Assembly: GCA_945273735.1 (NCBI GenBank)
Contig: CALYPJ010000015.1
Span: 1 to 32,089, forward strand
Direction: 5' to 3'
Source of the DNA: an uncultured Lactobacillaceae bacterium
GTDB taxonomy: Bacteria > Bacillota > Bacilli > Lactobacillales > Lactobacillaceae
Length of the DNA: 32,089 nt
The notes beneath the pieces were generated by a model. That model saw only the letters and a list, made by a program, of their open reading frames with translations, was not told the origin of the DNA and did not search any database. Every line of letters begins with the position of its first letter. Position 1 is the first letter of the stretch. Below are positions 7,617-15,810 of the stretch, piece after piece. The translations under genes were made by a program, and so were the position numbers.

Positions 7617-8468
7617 ATGACAGAAGAGAAGATGCAAGTAAAACCTTTAAATAAAAAAGAGCAACGACACCGTTTTTGGTCTTTTTTCTGGCGCTCTTAT
7701 GCCATTCAAGCTTCTTGGAATTATGAAGGTCAAATGAATATGGGCTTTTTATATGGGATTGCTCCTACGATAGATCGTCTTTATCCAAATGCCGAAACTG
7801 ATCCAGAACAAATGGCTAAGAAAAAAGAAGCTTATAAGCGTCATTTAGCTCTATATAACTGTACTCCTCAAACCAGTGCTTTTGTATTGGGTTTAAGTTC
7901 TTCAATGGAAGAAGAATATGCTAAAAACCCTGATGAGTTTAATCCAGAGTCAATTAATGCGGTTAAAACTTCTTTAATGGGACCATTATCAGGTGTTGGT
8001 GATTCATTTTTTCAAGGAACTGTTAGAGTTTTAGCTTTTGGTTTAGGATTAAATTTTGCTAAACAAGGTAGCATTTTAGGACCAATTATTGCCATGATTA
8101 TTTCGATTATTCCTTCATTTTTAGTAACTTATTATGGTGGGAAGTTTGGTTATACTGCCGGTAATCGCTTTTTAAAGCAATTAACTGCCGCAGGAGTTAT
8201 GGATCGGGCAATGCATTTAGTAACAATTGTAGGTTTAATGGTAATTGGTTCAATGATTGCAAGTATGATTGGAATTACTACCCCAATTCATATGGGGAAA
8301 ACCTTTAAACTTCAAAGTACTTTAGATACGATTTTTCCAGAAATGCTTCCTTTAGCAGTGACTTTCTTTATGTATTGGCTTCTAAAGAAAAAAGTTAATA
8401 CTAGTTGGATCATGCTACTTTGTATCGTTGGTGGAATTGTTTTGAGTGTATTAGGTATTTTTGCTTAA
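7617..8468 (+). CDS. PTS mannose/fructose/sorbose-family EIID
   Basis: EIID is the second membrane subunit of the permease, 283 residues, within the usual 270-300 range. The N-terminal cytoplasmic half carries the family features SWNYEGQMNMGFLY, the SSSMEEEYA segment and GPLSGVGDSFFQGT. Hydrophobic helices fill the C-terminal half, with the last at the very end (VGGIVLSVLGIF). GAAAGGA precedes ATG 7617. The gap to EIIC is 13 bases and to the SIS gene 41 bases, all on the same strand. Confidence 0.92.
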   Translation: MTEEKMQVKPLNKKEQRHRFWSFFWRSYAIQASWNYEGQMNMGFLYGIAPTIDRLYPNAETDPEQMAKKKEAYKRHLALYNCTPQTSAFVLGLSSSMEEEYAKNPDEFNPESINAVKTSLMGPLSGVGDSFFQGTVRVLAFGLGLNFAKQGSILGPIIAMIISIIPSFLVTYYGGKFGYTAGNRFLKQLTAAGVMDRAMHLVTIVGLMVIGSMIASMIGITTPIHMGKTFKLQSTLDTIFPEMLPLAVTFFMYWLLKKKVNTSWIMLLCIVGGIVLSVLGIFA

Positions 8469-8509
8469 AAAGTTTTGATAGAAATAGAAAATAGGAGATA
8501 AATTTAAAA

Positions 8510-9490
8510 ATGAACCAAGTTAGTCCAAAGTCAATTATTTCAGATATTAAAAGTAAACAACCAGAAATTAATCGGGTGATTTTTACCGGTTGTGGGGCTT
8601 CAATGGCTGATTTATATCCAGGCTATTATTTTGTTGCTCATGAAAGTAATAAAATTTTGTCAGCGATTATGCAAGCCAATGAATTCAACTATGATACCCC
8701 TAAAGGTGTTGATAATCATACGATTGTAGTTACAGCATCTTTGGGTGGAACTACTCCTGAATCGATTGCAGCGACTAAAAAAGCTCGTGAATTAGGGGCT
8801 CATGTGGTTTCACTTTCTCATAATCCAGATAGTCCAATTTTAAAAGCCGCTGAATATGAATTAGTTCACGGATTTGAAGCAGATTATGCTGCAAAGACTG
8901 AAAAAATGATTTTCGCTTTAGATTTAGCAATTGAAATTGTTAATCAATTTGAAGGCTATAAATATTATGAAGAGGCTCAAAAAGCTTTTGCGGGATTACC
9001 AGATTTAATTAATCATGAAGCTGAGATGGCTTTGCCCGCAGCTAAAGAATTTGCGAACAACTATAAAGATGATAAAATAATCTATGTTTTGAGCAGTGGC
9101 GCTACTGCTGGAGTAGCATATTCAACTGCCTCATTTCTCTTCATGGAAATGCAGTGGATTAGTTCACCAACTATTCATTCAGGTGAATTTTTCCATGGAC
9201 CATTTGAATTAGCTTTAAAAGATACACCGTATTTGTTAATGGTTAACGATGGTCCAACTCGTCATTTGGATGCAAGAGCATTAGAATTTTTACAACGCTT
9301 TGATACTAAATATACAGTAATTGATGCTAAAGATCATAATTTGGCTTCAGTTGCAGCTAATTCAGTGATTGATTATTTTAATCCAATGTTGCTAACAGGG
9401 GTAATGCGAGTTTTTGCTGTTGAATTAGCTGAAGCCCGAAAACATCCATTAACACAACGGCGGTATATGTGGAAATTAGAAAATTATTAA
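8510..9490 (+). CDS. SIS-domain sugar-phosphate deglycase/isomerase, FrlB/GlmS-like
   Basis: This is a 326-residue cytoplasmic enzyme with two SIS domains. Visible features are the first SIS loop GCGAS (27-31), the phosphate-binding ASLGGTTPES segment, the second SIS motif LSSGATAGVAYS, and GEFFHGP (225-231), which corresponds to the GELKHGP segment of GlmS-type isomerases. Its position after a mannose-family permease under a LevR-type activator resembles the Salmonella gfr and enterococcal fructoselysine/glucoselysine operons. There such proteins cleave fructoselysine-6-phosphate or glucoselysine-6-phosphate to a sugar phosphate and the amine. Deglycation of an imported Amadori or Heyns compound is therefore the best guess. 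Isomerisation of another amino-sugar phosphate is the main alternative. An AGGAGA ribosome binding site precedes ATG 8510, and a terminator follows. Confidence 0.82.
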   Translation: MNQVSPKSIISDIKSKQPEINRVIFTGCGASMADLYPGYYFVAHESNKILSAIMQANEFNYDTPKGVDNHTIVVTASLGGTTPESIAATKKARELGAHVVSLSHNPDSPILKAAEYELVHGFEADYAAKTEKMIFALDLAIEIVNQFEGYKYYEEAQKAFAGLPDLINHEAEMALPAAKEFANNYKDDKIIYVLSSGATAGVAYSTASFLFMEMQWISSPTIHSGEFFHGPFELALKDTPYLLMVNDGPTRHLDARALEFLQRFDTKYTVIDAKDHNLASVAANSVIDYFNPMLLTGVMRVFAVELAEARKHPLTQRRYMWKLENY

Positions 9491-9503
9491 AAATAAGTTT
9501 AGT

Positions 9504-9531
9504 AAAAAAGCGAGTTCAAACTCGCTTTTTT
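9504..9531 (+). terminator. Strong hairpin between the SIS gene and HAD copy 2
   Basis: A perfect 12-bp inverted repeat (AAAAAGCGAGTT / AACTCGCTTTTT) ends in T residues. It lies only 16 bases before the next start codon on the same strand. HAD copy 2 is thus probably reached by partial read-through. Confidence 0.75.
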
Positions 9532-9547
9532 ATTGGGGGAAAATTAA

Positions 9548-10201
9548 ATGATTCATGCTTTTATTTTTGATATGGATGGAGTTTTGGTTAACTCTGAAGA
9601 AATGTATTACAATCGGCGAATGGCCTATTTTAAAAAAAACGATTTAATACCTGACTCAACTAATCTGAATGATTTTTTAGGAGCTAGTAGAAAAAAAATC
9701 TGGGAAATTTTGATTAATGACCCAATCAAGAGAGAACAAGTTTACAAAGAATATGAAAAATATGAACAAAGTACTTCAATTGATTTTTCTTCTTACTTAA
9801 ATCCAAATGTTCCTGAATTTTTACAACTATTAAAGCAAAAAAATTTAAAGGTGGTCTTAGCTTCTGCAGGAGCAATGTCAAATATTGAACAAATGTTGAC
9901 TACTTGTCAGATTAAACAATATTTTGATTTAATTGTTAGTGGTGAAGAAGTAGCTCATAATAAGCCAGCACCCGACATTTATTTACAAGTTTTGAAAAAA
10001 ACAGCTTTGTCTGCTACTGAAGCTATTGTTGTTGAAGACAGTACTATAGGAATTGCAGCCGGTAAAGCTTCCGGAATTATAACTTGGGCATTAAAACCCC
10101 AAAACTATGATATAGATCAAACTAAAGCAGATCGAATATTTGAAAGTTTTGGGGGGATGATTAATGAAGTAAAAAGTCATCCTCAAGAATATCAGGGATA
10201 A
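9548..10201 (+). CDS. HAD-superfamily sugar phosphatase / beta-phosphoglucomutase-like protein (copy 2)
   Basis: This 217-residue HAD hydrolase is paralogous to the gene at 1482 (about 56% identity by hand count). It keeps all four motifs: FDMDGVLVNSE with D8/D10, LASAG, the lysine in HNKPAPDIYL, and VVEDS. It differs by an eight-residue C-terminal extension. GGGGGAA precedes ATG 9548. There is no obvious promoter in the short gap after the SIS gene, so it should be transcribed through the hairpin at 9504-9531, giving lower expression than the PTS genes. A role in handling the sugar phosphate released by the upstream deglycase is plausible. Neither the substrate nor a phosphatase-versus-mutase assignment can be settled here. 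Confidence 0.87.
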   Translation: MIHAFIFDMDGVLVNSEEMYYNRRMAYFKKNDLIPDSTNLNDFLGASRKKIWEILINDPIKREQVYKEYEKYEQSTSIDFSSYLNPNVPEFLQLLKQKNLKVVLASAGAMSNIEQMLTTCQIKQYFDLIVSGEEVAHNKPAPDIYLQVLKKTALSATEAIVVEDSTIGIAAGKASGIITWALKPQNYDIDQTKADRIFESFGGMINEVKSHPQEYQG

Positions 10202-10204
10202 AGT

Positions 10205-10253
10205 AAAAGAAGTCTGATTTAAAGTTAATTTAAATCAGACTTCTTTTTATTTT
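10205..10253 (+). terminator. Rho-independent terminator after HAD copy 2
   Basis: A 19-bp perfect stem (AAAAGAAGTCTGATTTAAA paired with TTTAAATCAGACTTCTTTT) with a five-base loop runs into a T-rich tail. It ends the sugar-amine operon. Confidence 0.88.
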
Positions 10254-10435
10254 GCTTAATTTCATTATATACTATAAAGTGAAATAAATAAGATGAAAGT
10301 AGTAAATGCTTTTTAAAACGACGGTGCCTTTTAGAATTGGATTAATTAATTGAAATTTTAAAAAGTGTTACATTAAAGATAGAGGGCTTTTTATTTTTAA
10401 ATATATAAGCCCAATCATATTTAGGAGGTAAAAAT

Positions 10436-11590
10436 ATGGTAAAACCAATTATTACTAAAGTACCACCGGTACCAGAAGGGAATATTCATGCTTATGACGA
10501 TATTTTAGACTATTTTAATAATAAGCCAGTGCAGCAGAAATTAAGTTCAAAATATCATTCCATTACTTTTGTTACTACCGGGATCATTGCTTATGATGGT
10601 GGTCAAACAACGATGTTACATTTAGGAACATTGCTAGCCCAAGCTGGGTATCAAATTTATTATCAAAGTTATGTACCTCAAACTAAAGCAGAAATGGAAA
10701 ATAATGCTGAATTTAATTATCCTGGATATCAGGGAACTTGCATTGAAATGAAAGATTTAACCAATCATCAATCTGATATTTGGATAGCGACTTTATGGGA
10801 ATCTGCTTATATTATTAAAAATCTACCTGGTTATAAAATTTATTTTGTCCAAGATTATGAACCTTACTTTTATCCATTTGGTGATCGCTATCAATTAGCT
10901 AAAAGAACTTATGAATTGGGATTACACATGATATCTTTAGGCCCCTGGTGTAAGAAAATGATTAATGAAAATTGTCAAGTAAATAGTCCCATAGATGAGA
11001 TTAATTTTCCTGTTGCTTTAGATAGATACCCTAAAGTAGATCATGATTTTAATGAGTATCCATCTAAAAATGAATTGAATTTAGCAGTATATACCAAATT
11101 TTCTAGTCCCCGGCGGGCTCCAATTAATATTGAAATTGTTTTACGTAATTGTGAAAAAATTTTAAAAAAGCGTAATTTTAAATTAAATATTAATTATTTT
11201 GGAACTGAGAAAGAAGAAACTTTCATTAATGGTCATAATTTGGGTAAGTTAACTCAACCACAATTAGTGGATTTGTATCATCAAAGTGATTTTGGAATTG
11301 CACCTTCAATGACTAACTTCTCATTGGTTCCTTTTGAAATGATGAGTACGGGGTTACCGTTTATCGATTTTTATGAAGGAACCGGACGCTATTTTATACC
11401 TGATCATTGTTGTTTCTATACTCATTTTGATGAACAGGAACTTGCTGATTTATTTACACATTTGCTCCAAAATCCAAATTTGCTCAGTAAAACTGTAGAA
11501 AATGCAACAAACCATTTACATAGTATTACTTGGGATAAAACACTGAAAGATATTTTAACAATTTTAAAAAATTTGCCTGTAAAAGATTAA
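10436..11590 (+). CDS. WsaF-like family 4 glycosyltransferase
   Basis: This is a 384-residue cytoplasmic GT-B glycosyltransferase. The segment at residues 136-159, with DYEPYFYPFGDRYQLAKRTY, matches the hallmark of the WsaF rhamnosyltransferase family, which builds surface glycans. The N-terminal half has TTGIIAYDGGQTTM, a typical start of the acceptor domain. The C-terminal half has the nucleotide-sugar-binding segment around DFGIAPSMTNFSLVPFEMMSTGLPFIDF, where the glutamate in PFEM fits the family E-x7-E region. There is no signal peptide. AGGAGGT precedes ATG 10436. The gene stands alone between terminators, without the polysaccharide cluster usually found with such enzymes. The sugar donor and acceptor are unknown; modification of a wall polysaccharide or glycoprotein is the likely role. 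Confidence 0.8.
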   Translation: MVKPIITKVPPVPEGNIHAYDDILDYFNNKPVQQKLSSKYHSITFVTTGIIAYDGGQTTMLHLGTLLAQAGYQIYYQSYVPQTKAEMENNAEFNYPGYQGTCIEMKDLTNHQSDIWIATLWESAYIIKNLPGYKIYFVQDYEPYFYPFGDRYQLAKRTYELGLHMISLGPWCKKMINENCQVNSPIDEINFPVALDRYPKVDHDFNEYPSKNELNLAVYTKFSSPRRAPINIEIVLRNCEKILKKRNFKLNINYFGTEKEETFINGHNLGKLTQPQLVDLYHQSDFGIAPSMTNFSLVPFEMMSTGLPFIDFYEGTGRYFIPDHCCFYTHFDEQELADLFTHLLQNPNLLSKTVENATNHLHSITWDKTLKDILTILKNLPVKD

Positions 11591-11593
11591 ATT

Positions 11594-11637
11594 AAAAAAG
11601 CTTGATTTTATGTTTATATTAATCAGGCTTTTTTTTT
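11594..11637 (+). terminator. Rho-independent terminator after the glycosyltransferase
   Basis: The stem AAAAAAGCTTGATT / AATCAGGCTTTTTT (one G-T pair) is followed by nine T residues. Confidence 0.82.
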
Positions 11638-11970
11638 GTGCTTTTAATTATTTAAATCAAAATTCAATTAAGAAATGAATAAATATTGATGTAAAAGTTA
11701 AAATTTGCTTTTTAAAAAGTTATCACCAATATAAAGGCGACAATGTAAATTACTTTATGTTAAGCGTATTTTATAAAAAAGAAATGATTGAATCTTCTTT
11801 TATGACTTTTAAAAATAAGAAGAATAAAAAAGTATATTAATTTATAAGCTGCTATTTTAATTAATAAATATTCAGTTATAATTGTATTACTCTATTATTT
11901 TTAGGATATTTAGTAGAGGAATTAGGGTTTTAAAATTTTATTTTTAATTTTAAAAAGGGGATTTAGGGTA
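11638..11970. other. Intergenic leader region upstream of the asnA unit
   Basis: No gene is apparent in these AT-rich bases. A good -10 box TATAAT lies at 11877-11882 without a clear -35, leaving a leader of about 80 bases before the small ORF. I looked for the T-box antiterminator sequence GGGTGGNACCGCG, which would be expected for asparagine control, and did not find it. Confidence 0.45.
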
Positions 11971-12144
11971 ATGGCAAAGATAGATTCAATAATAGCTAAA
12001 ATAAAAAAACTTTTCGATAACTTTGAATTATCAGATTTTAAATTTGGTAGTTCAGCGGCGTTGAATGATTACTTGGAAGAAAGTATTTGGCAAGAAACTA
12101 ATTTAGCTAAAAATTATATGACTTCAGACTTAGGAGGTGAATAA
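11971..12144 (+). CDS. Small hypothetical protein translationally coupled to asnA (57 aa)
   Basis: This ORF encodes 57 residues: [20 protein letters not shown], then a C-terminal part rich in acidic and asparagine residues that ends in SDLGGE. AAGGGGA lies nine bases before ATG 11971. Its stop codon TAA (12142-12144) is one base before the asnA ATG, and its last codons contain the AGGAGG ribosome binding site of asnA. That geometry suggests translational coupling. The first 20 residues could form an amphipathic helix; there is no signal peptide or membrane segment. I do not recognise a family. It could be a small partner protein or a regulatory leader peptide. Confidence 0.6.
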   Translation: MAKIDSIIAKIKKLFDNFELSDFKFGSSAALNDYLEESIWQETNLAKNYMTSDLGGE

Positions 12145-12145
12145 A

Positions 12146-13135
12146 ATGATTTCTTTTAAAGAACGGCAACAGCGGATTAGCTTTGTAAAGCAGTTTTTTG
12201 CTGATCAATTAGCGCAAAATTTATCACTTATTGAAGTTCAGGCACCACTTTTAAGTAGAGTTGGTGATGGGGTACAAGATAATTTATCGGGTACTGAAAA
12301 AGCAGTTCCGGTTAAAGTTAAAGATATTCCTAATTCCCAATTTGAGGTAGTGCACTCACTTGCTAAATGGAAACGAAAAATATTGAGTGAGCATGATTTT
12401 CAAGTTGGAGAAGGAATATACGCTAACATGAAAGCTTTACGACCTGATGAAGAGCAACTTTCACCAATTCATTCAGTTTATGTTGATCAGTGGGATTGGG
12501 AAAAAGTAATCAGGCAAGAAGACCGTAATTTAACTTATTTAAAGCAGACAGTTGAAAAAATTTATGCAGCAATTAAAGCAACTGAAAAAGCAGTTTTTGA
12601 TAAATATCAGTTATCCCGTTTTTTACCAGAATCGATTACTTTTATTTCTAGTGAAGAGCTATTAAAAAGATACCCTGATTTATTACCAAAAGACCGCGAA
12701 GATGCAATTACTAAGGATCTAGGTGCGGTATTTCTGATTGGAATTGGGGGCAATTTGTCGAATAATCAAAGACATGACGTTCGAGCTCCCGATTATGATG
12801 ATTGGAGTAGTGATAACGAAATGGGTTCTAAAGGTTTAAATGGCGACATTTTAGTTTGGAATCCGATCTTAAATAGCGCATTTGAAATTTCATCGATGGG
12901 AATTCGAGTAGATCCTCAAACTTTGAAATACCAATTAAAAATTACTAATGATGAGTCCCGATTAAAATATGCTTGGCATCAAACTTTAATTAATGGTGAA
13001 CTCTTGCAAACTATTGGTGGTGGAATTGGGCAATCTCGTTTAGTCATGTTACTTTTGCAACAGAAACATATTGGGCAGGTTCAACCTAGTGTTTGGAACA
13101 GTTCAACTTATCAAAACTATCAAGAACTATTATAA
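12146..13135 (+). CDS. asnA: Aspartate-ammonia ligase (asparagine synthetase A)
   Basis: AsnA makes asparagine from aspartate, ammonia and ATP in the cytoplasm. The 329-residue product matches the family length (E. coli AsnA has 330) and shows its hallmarks in order: [34 protein letters not shown], the [11 protein letters not shown] segment, [20 protein letters not shown] and the class II synthetase-like GGGIGQSR. The fold is related to aspartyl/asparaginyl-tRNA synthetases. An in-frame GTG at 12137 is possible, but it lies inside the AGGAGGTGA ribosome binding site, so ATG 12146 is the real start. The small ORF upstream overlaps this site. No clear terminator follows before the convergent gene at 13216. 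Confidence 0.97.
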   Translation: MISFKERQQRISFVKQFFADQLAQNLSLIEVQAPLLSRVGDGVQDNLSGTEKAVPVKVKDIPNSQFEVVHSLAKWKRKILSEHDFQVGEGIYANMKALRPDEEQLSPIHSVYVDQWDWEKVIRQEDRNLTYLKQTVEKIYAAIKATEKAVFDKYQLSRFLPESITFISSEELLKRYPDLLPKDREDAITKDLGAVFLIGIGGNLSNNQRHDVRAPDYDDWSSDNEMGSKGLNGDILVWNPILNSAFEISSMGIRVDPQTLKYQLKITNDESRLKYAWHQTLINGELLQTIGGGIGQSRLVMLLLQQKHIGQVQPSVWNSSTYQNYQELL

Positions 13136-13215
13136 TTTTTCTATCTTAATCTATCTTATTTTAGAGCATTTTAAGTGCAGACTAATTTAATGAAATAATT
13201 GCTAGTTTAAATTAA

Positions 13216-13689
13216 TTAATATTTCTTAAACTTTTTAACCATTTTTTTCTGGCGAATTTCACTTACGCGATAATATGCTGAAAAAAAGCCTAACATTGTA
13301 GCAATTAATGAAAATAAAAGGAAAAATAAAATAAAATGAGTTAAATGTAAACCTTCTAAAATTTCATAAATTGAAGTAATTAAATCGATCCATCCACCAA
13401 GAGAAACAAAATACCAAGCGGTAGCTTTATCATTGAAGCTAATTAAAACTTTAATATCGTGGTCAGATTTAACAAATCTTTTTATTACCTTCATGGCGCG
13501 ATTTCTTTCTAAGATAATTTTTACTGGTGGAATTAACCAGTACCAAGGCGAAATTTCATGATAATCACCGCGATATTGATCAAATTTACTGAATAGATTA
13601 CGGTAATCAGAAAGTTCCATGAGCCCTTGATACATTGGAAATGTAAATAATAACCATTTAGCTGATATTTCAATTATTTTTATAGACAA
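13216..13689 (-). CDS. Hypothetical membrane protein (157 aa)
   Basis: I do not recognise this 157-residue protein. It starts with a weakly hydrophobic stretch containing KWLLFTFPMYQGLMELSDY. A polar middle follows (RGDYHEISPWYWLIPPVKI and VIKRFVKSDHDIKV). There are then probably two membrane helices: one near residues 88-110 (TAWYFVSLGGWIDLITSIYE) and a strong one near 115-140 (HFILFFLLFSLIATMLGFFSAYY). The end is a basic tail. GAAAGGA lies upstream of the minus-strand ATG. A decayed copy of its 5' end lies about 170 bases upstream. It is separated from the ABC exporter genes by a bidirectional terminator, so it is a separate unit. Confidence 0.7.
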   Translation of the reverse strand: MSIKIIEISAKWLLFTFPMYQGLMELSDYRNLFSKFDQYRGDYHEISPWYWLIPPVKIILERNRAMKVIKRFVKSDHDIKVLISFNDKATAWYFVSLGGWIDLITSIYEILEGLHLTHFILFFLLFSLIATMLGFFSAYYRVSEIRQKKMVKKFKKY

Positions 13690-13770
13690 TTAATGACGCA
13701 TCCTTTCTTAAATTTACAATTTCTAAGTTTAGTATAAATCCATTATTTTAGATAATATATATTGTTAGGA

Positions 13771-13808
13771 AAAACAAAAAACAATCGATCTCGATTGTTT
13801 TTTTGTTT
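13771..13808. terminator. Bidirectional terminator between the ABC exporter operon and the 157-aa membrane protein
   Basis: The stem AAAAAACAATCG / CGATTGTTTTTT with loop ATCT has T runs on both strands. On the minus strand it would end transcription from the exporter operon after the gene remnant. Confidence 0.75.
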
Positions 13809-13851
13809 AAACTTTAAATTTAGTATTTTTGAAATTTATTAATCGTTTTTT

Positions 13852-13935
13852 GTCGTCTAATTCCATTAATCCTTAATACATTGGGAAAGTAAATAATAAC
13901 CATTCCACTAGGAATCCATAAATAATTTAATAATT
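13852..13935 (-). pseudogene. Decayed 5' fragment paralogous to the 157-aa membrane protein
   Basis: Minus-strand translation gives EWLLFTFPMY, a stop codon, then GLMELDD. This aligns with KWLLFTFPMYQGLMELSD of the gene at 13216-13689. The match stops soon after. The nonsense codon and the missing remainder show that it is a remnant of a tandem duplication or a degraded relative. Confidence 0.7.
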
Positions 13936-13951
13936 ATCCTTCCTCGAAAAA

Positions 13952-15808
13952 TTATAAATTAGTGTTGCCACTAAATTGACTGTTATACAAATCAGCATAA
14001 AAGCCATTTTTTTGCATTAATTGGTGATGGTTACCAGTTTCGATGATTGATCCGTGGTTCATTACAATAATTTTATCGGCGTCACGAATGGTTGAAAGTC
14101 GATGAGCGACTACAAAACTTGTTCGATGATTTAATAATCGTTGCATTGCATGCTGAATATGAATTTCGGTTCTGGTATCAACTGAACTGGTTGCTTCATC
14201 CAAAATTAAAATTTCCGGGTCGGCAACAAAAGCGCGGGCGATAGTTAGAAGTTGTTTTTGACCTTGAGAAATATTTGAAGCAGATTCATCCAATACGGTT
14301 TGATATTCTTGGGGCAATTGGCGAACAAATTCATCAACGTGTGCAGCTTTTGCTGCTGCCATAATTTCATCGTCAGTGGCTTTTTCATTGCCGTATTTTA
14401 AATTGTCCCAAACTGTACCGTTAAAGAGCCAGGTATCTTGAAGAACCATTGCAAAATGTTGCCGTAATTCTTCGCGACTCATATTTCGAGTATCGCAACC
14501 TGATAACTTAATGGATCCCCCTTGAATATCATAAAATCTTTCCAGAAGATTAATTATCGTAGTTTTACCAGCACCGGTAGGGCCAACAATCGCAATCATT
14601 TCTCCGGGTTTTACTTTTAAGGAATAGTCTTTTAATAAAGGAACGCCTTTTTTGTATTCAAAAACTACGTGATCCATTTCAATTTTATTATCTGTGTGAA
14701 TATTTGGAATATCAACATGATTATCTTTCATGTCAGGTTCATCCAAAACTTCGAATACGCGTTCAGCTGAAGCAATTGCCATTTGAATAGCATTAGTAAT
14801 ATTAGCCATTTGAGCAATAGGTTGAGAAAATTGTTGAGTATATTGCAGAAATGCTTGAACGTTACCTAAAGTAATGTTGCCATGAGTTACTTGAATTCCC
14901 CCATAAATTGCGACAAAGACATAACCTAAATTAGCAACAAAATTCATTAAAGGCATGATTAAACCTGAAATCAATTGAGCTTTCCAGGAAGATTGATAAA
15001 GCTCTTCGTTTTCTTGATCAAATTGTTTTATTGCTTTATGTTCTTGATTAAAACTTTTATCAATTAATTGACCGGCATAATTTTCTTCAATTTGGTTATT
15101 TAATAGTCCCAAGCTACGTTGCTGTTTGGCAAAATATTTTTGGGAACGAGGTGCAACTAAACCAACAACAACTAAACTAAGTGGAATTGTAATCAAGGCA
15201 ATCAGCGTCAACTGCCAACTAATACTGATCATCATCCATAAAGTGCCAAAGAACATCGTAATACTTGTAATAAATTGAGTTAAATTTTGTTGTAAAGTAC
15301 CAGCAATATTATCCATGTCATTTACTGCCCGAGAAAGAATATCGCCGTTAGAATGGGTGTCATAGTAATTTACTGGGACTGTTTTCATCTTAGCTTTTAA
15401 TTCTTTTCTTAAATTATAAACGGCGCTTTGAATTACTTGGGTCATGATGAATTGCTGTAAAAAGCTAAATAAAGCAGCAATGAGATAAAGTAAGATTACC
15501 GTAAAAAGAATATCGCGAATTTTATTGTAATTGATGGGGTAATGAGATACTTTTAACCCCCCTTTTTGCATTTGAAAGCCAATGACAACGCCTCTAAATA
15601 TTTCAGTAGTTGCTTTTCCTAATACTTTTGGGGTTTGAACTTGAAAAATTTGTGAACCAATGGCTAAGATTACTACCACAACGACGGCGATTGTATATTT
15701 CTTTAAATAAGTCATTAAGCGGAATAAGGTGCCCCAAAAATTTTGCGCTTTTCTGGGATTTTTAAGATGTTGATTTTTAGTTTTTGATATATTTTTTACT
15801 TTATGCAC
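13952..15808 (-). CDS. ABC exporter subunit with canonical ATPase residues (heterodimer partner 2)
   Basis: This 618-residue half-transporter has an N-terminal six-helix exporter domain (about 25-345) and a C-terminal ATPase domain. The ATPase has Walker A GPTGAGKTT near residue 406, Q-loop VLQD, signature NISQGQ near 512, Walker B ILILDEATSSVD with the catalytic glutamate, and the H-loop VAHRLST near 566. The signature ISQGQ departs from LSGGQ, as is usual in the partner of a degenerate subunit in heterodimeric exporters of the LmrCD/BmrCD/TM287-288 type. It lies two bases after its partner gene, so co-translation is likely. Drug or peptide export is the family role; the substrate is unknown. 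Confidence 0.92.
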   Translation of the reverse strand: MHKVKNISKTKNQHLKNPRKAQNFWGTLFRLMTYLKKYTIAVVVVVILAIGSQIFQVQTPKVLGKATTEIFRGVVIGFQMQKGGLKVSHYPINYNKIRDILFTVILLYLIAALFSFLQQFIMTQVIQSAVYNLRKELKAKMKTVPVNYYDTHSNGDILSRAVNDMDNIAGTLQQNLTQFITSITMFFGTLWMMISISWQLTLIALITIPLSLVVVGLVAPRSQKYFAKQQRSLGLLNNQIEENYAGQLIDKSFNQEHKAIKQFDQENEELYQSSWKAQLISGLIMPLMNFVANLGYVFVAIYGGIQVTHGNITLGNVQAFLQYTQQFSQPIAQMANITNAIQMAIASAERVFEVLDEPDMKDNHVDIPNIHTDNKIEMDHVVFEYKKGVPLLKDYSLKVKPGEMIAIVGPTGAGKTTIINLLERFYDIQGGSIKLSGCDTRNMSREELRQHFAMVLQDTWLFNGTVWDNLKYGNEKATDDEIMAAAKAAHVDEFVRQLPQEYQTVLDESASNISQGQKQLLTIARAFVADPEILILDEATSSVDTRTEIHIQHAMQRLLNHRTSFVVAHRLSTIRDADKIIVMNHGSIIETGNHHQLMQKNGFYADLYNSQFSGNTNL

Positions 15809-15810
15809 TT

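Noticed and set aside
11638-11970. T-box riboswitch upstream of asnA
   Set aside because: The conserved GGGTGGNACCGCG element and an antiterminator/terminator pair are absent.
12137-12145. GTG 12137 as the asnA start codon
   Set aside because: It lies inside the AGGAGGTGA ribosome binding site, which is correctly spaced for ATG 12146.
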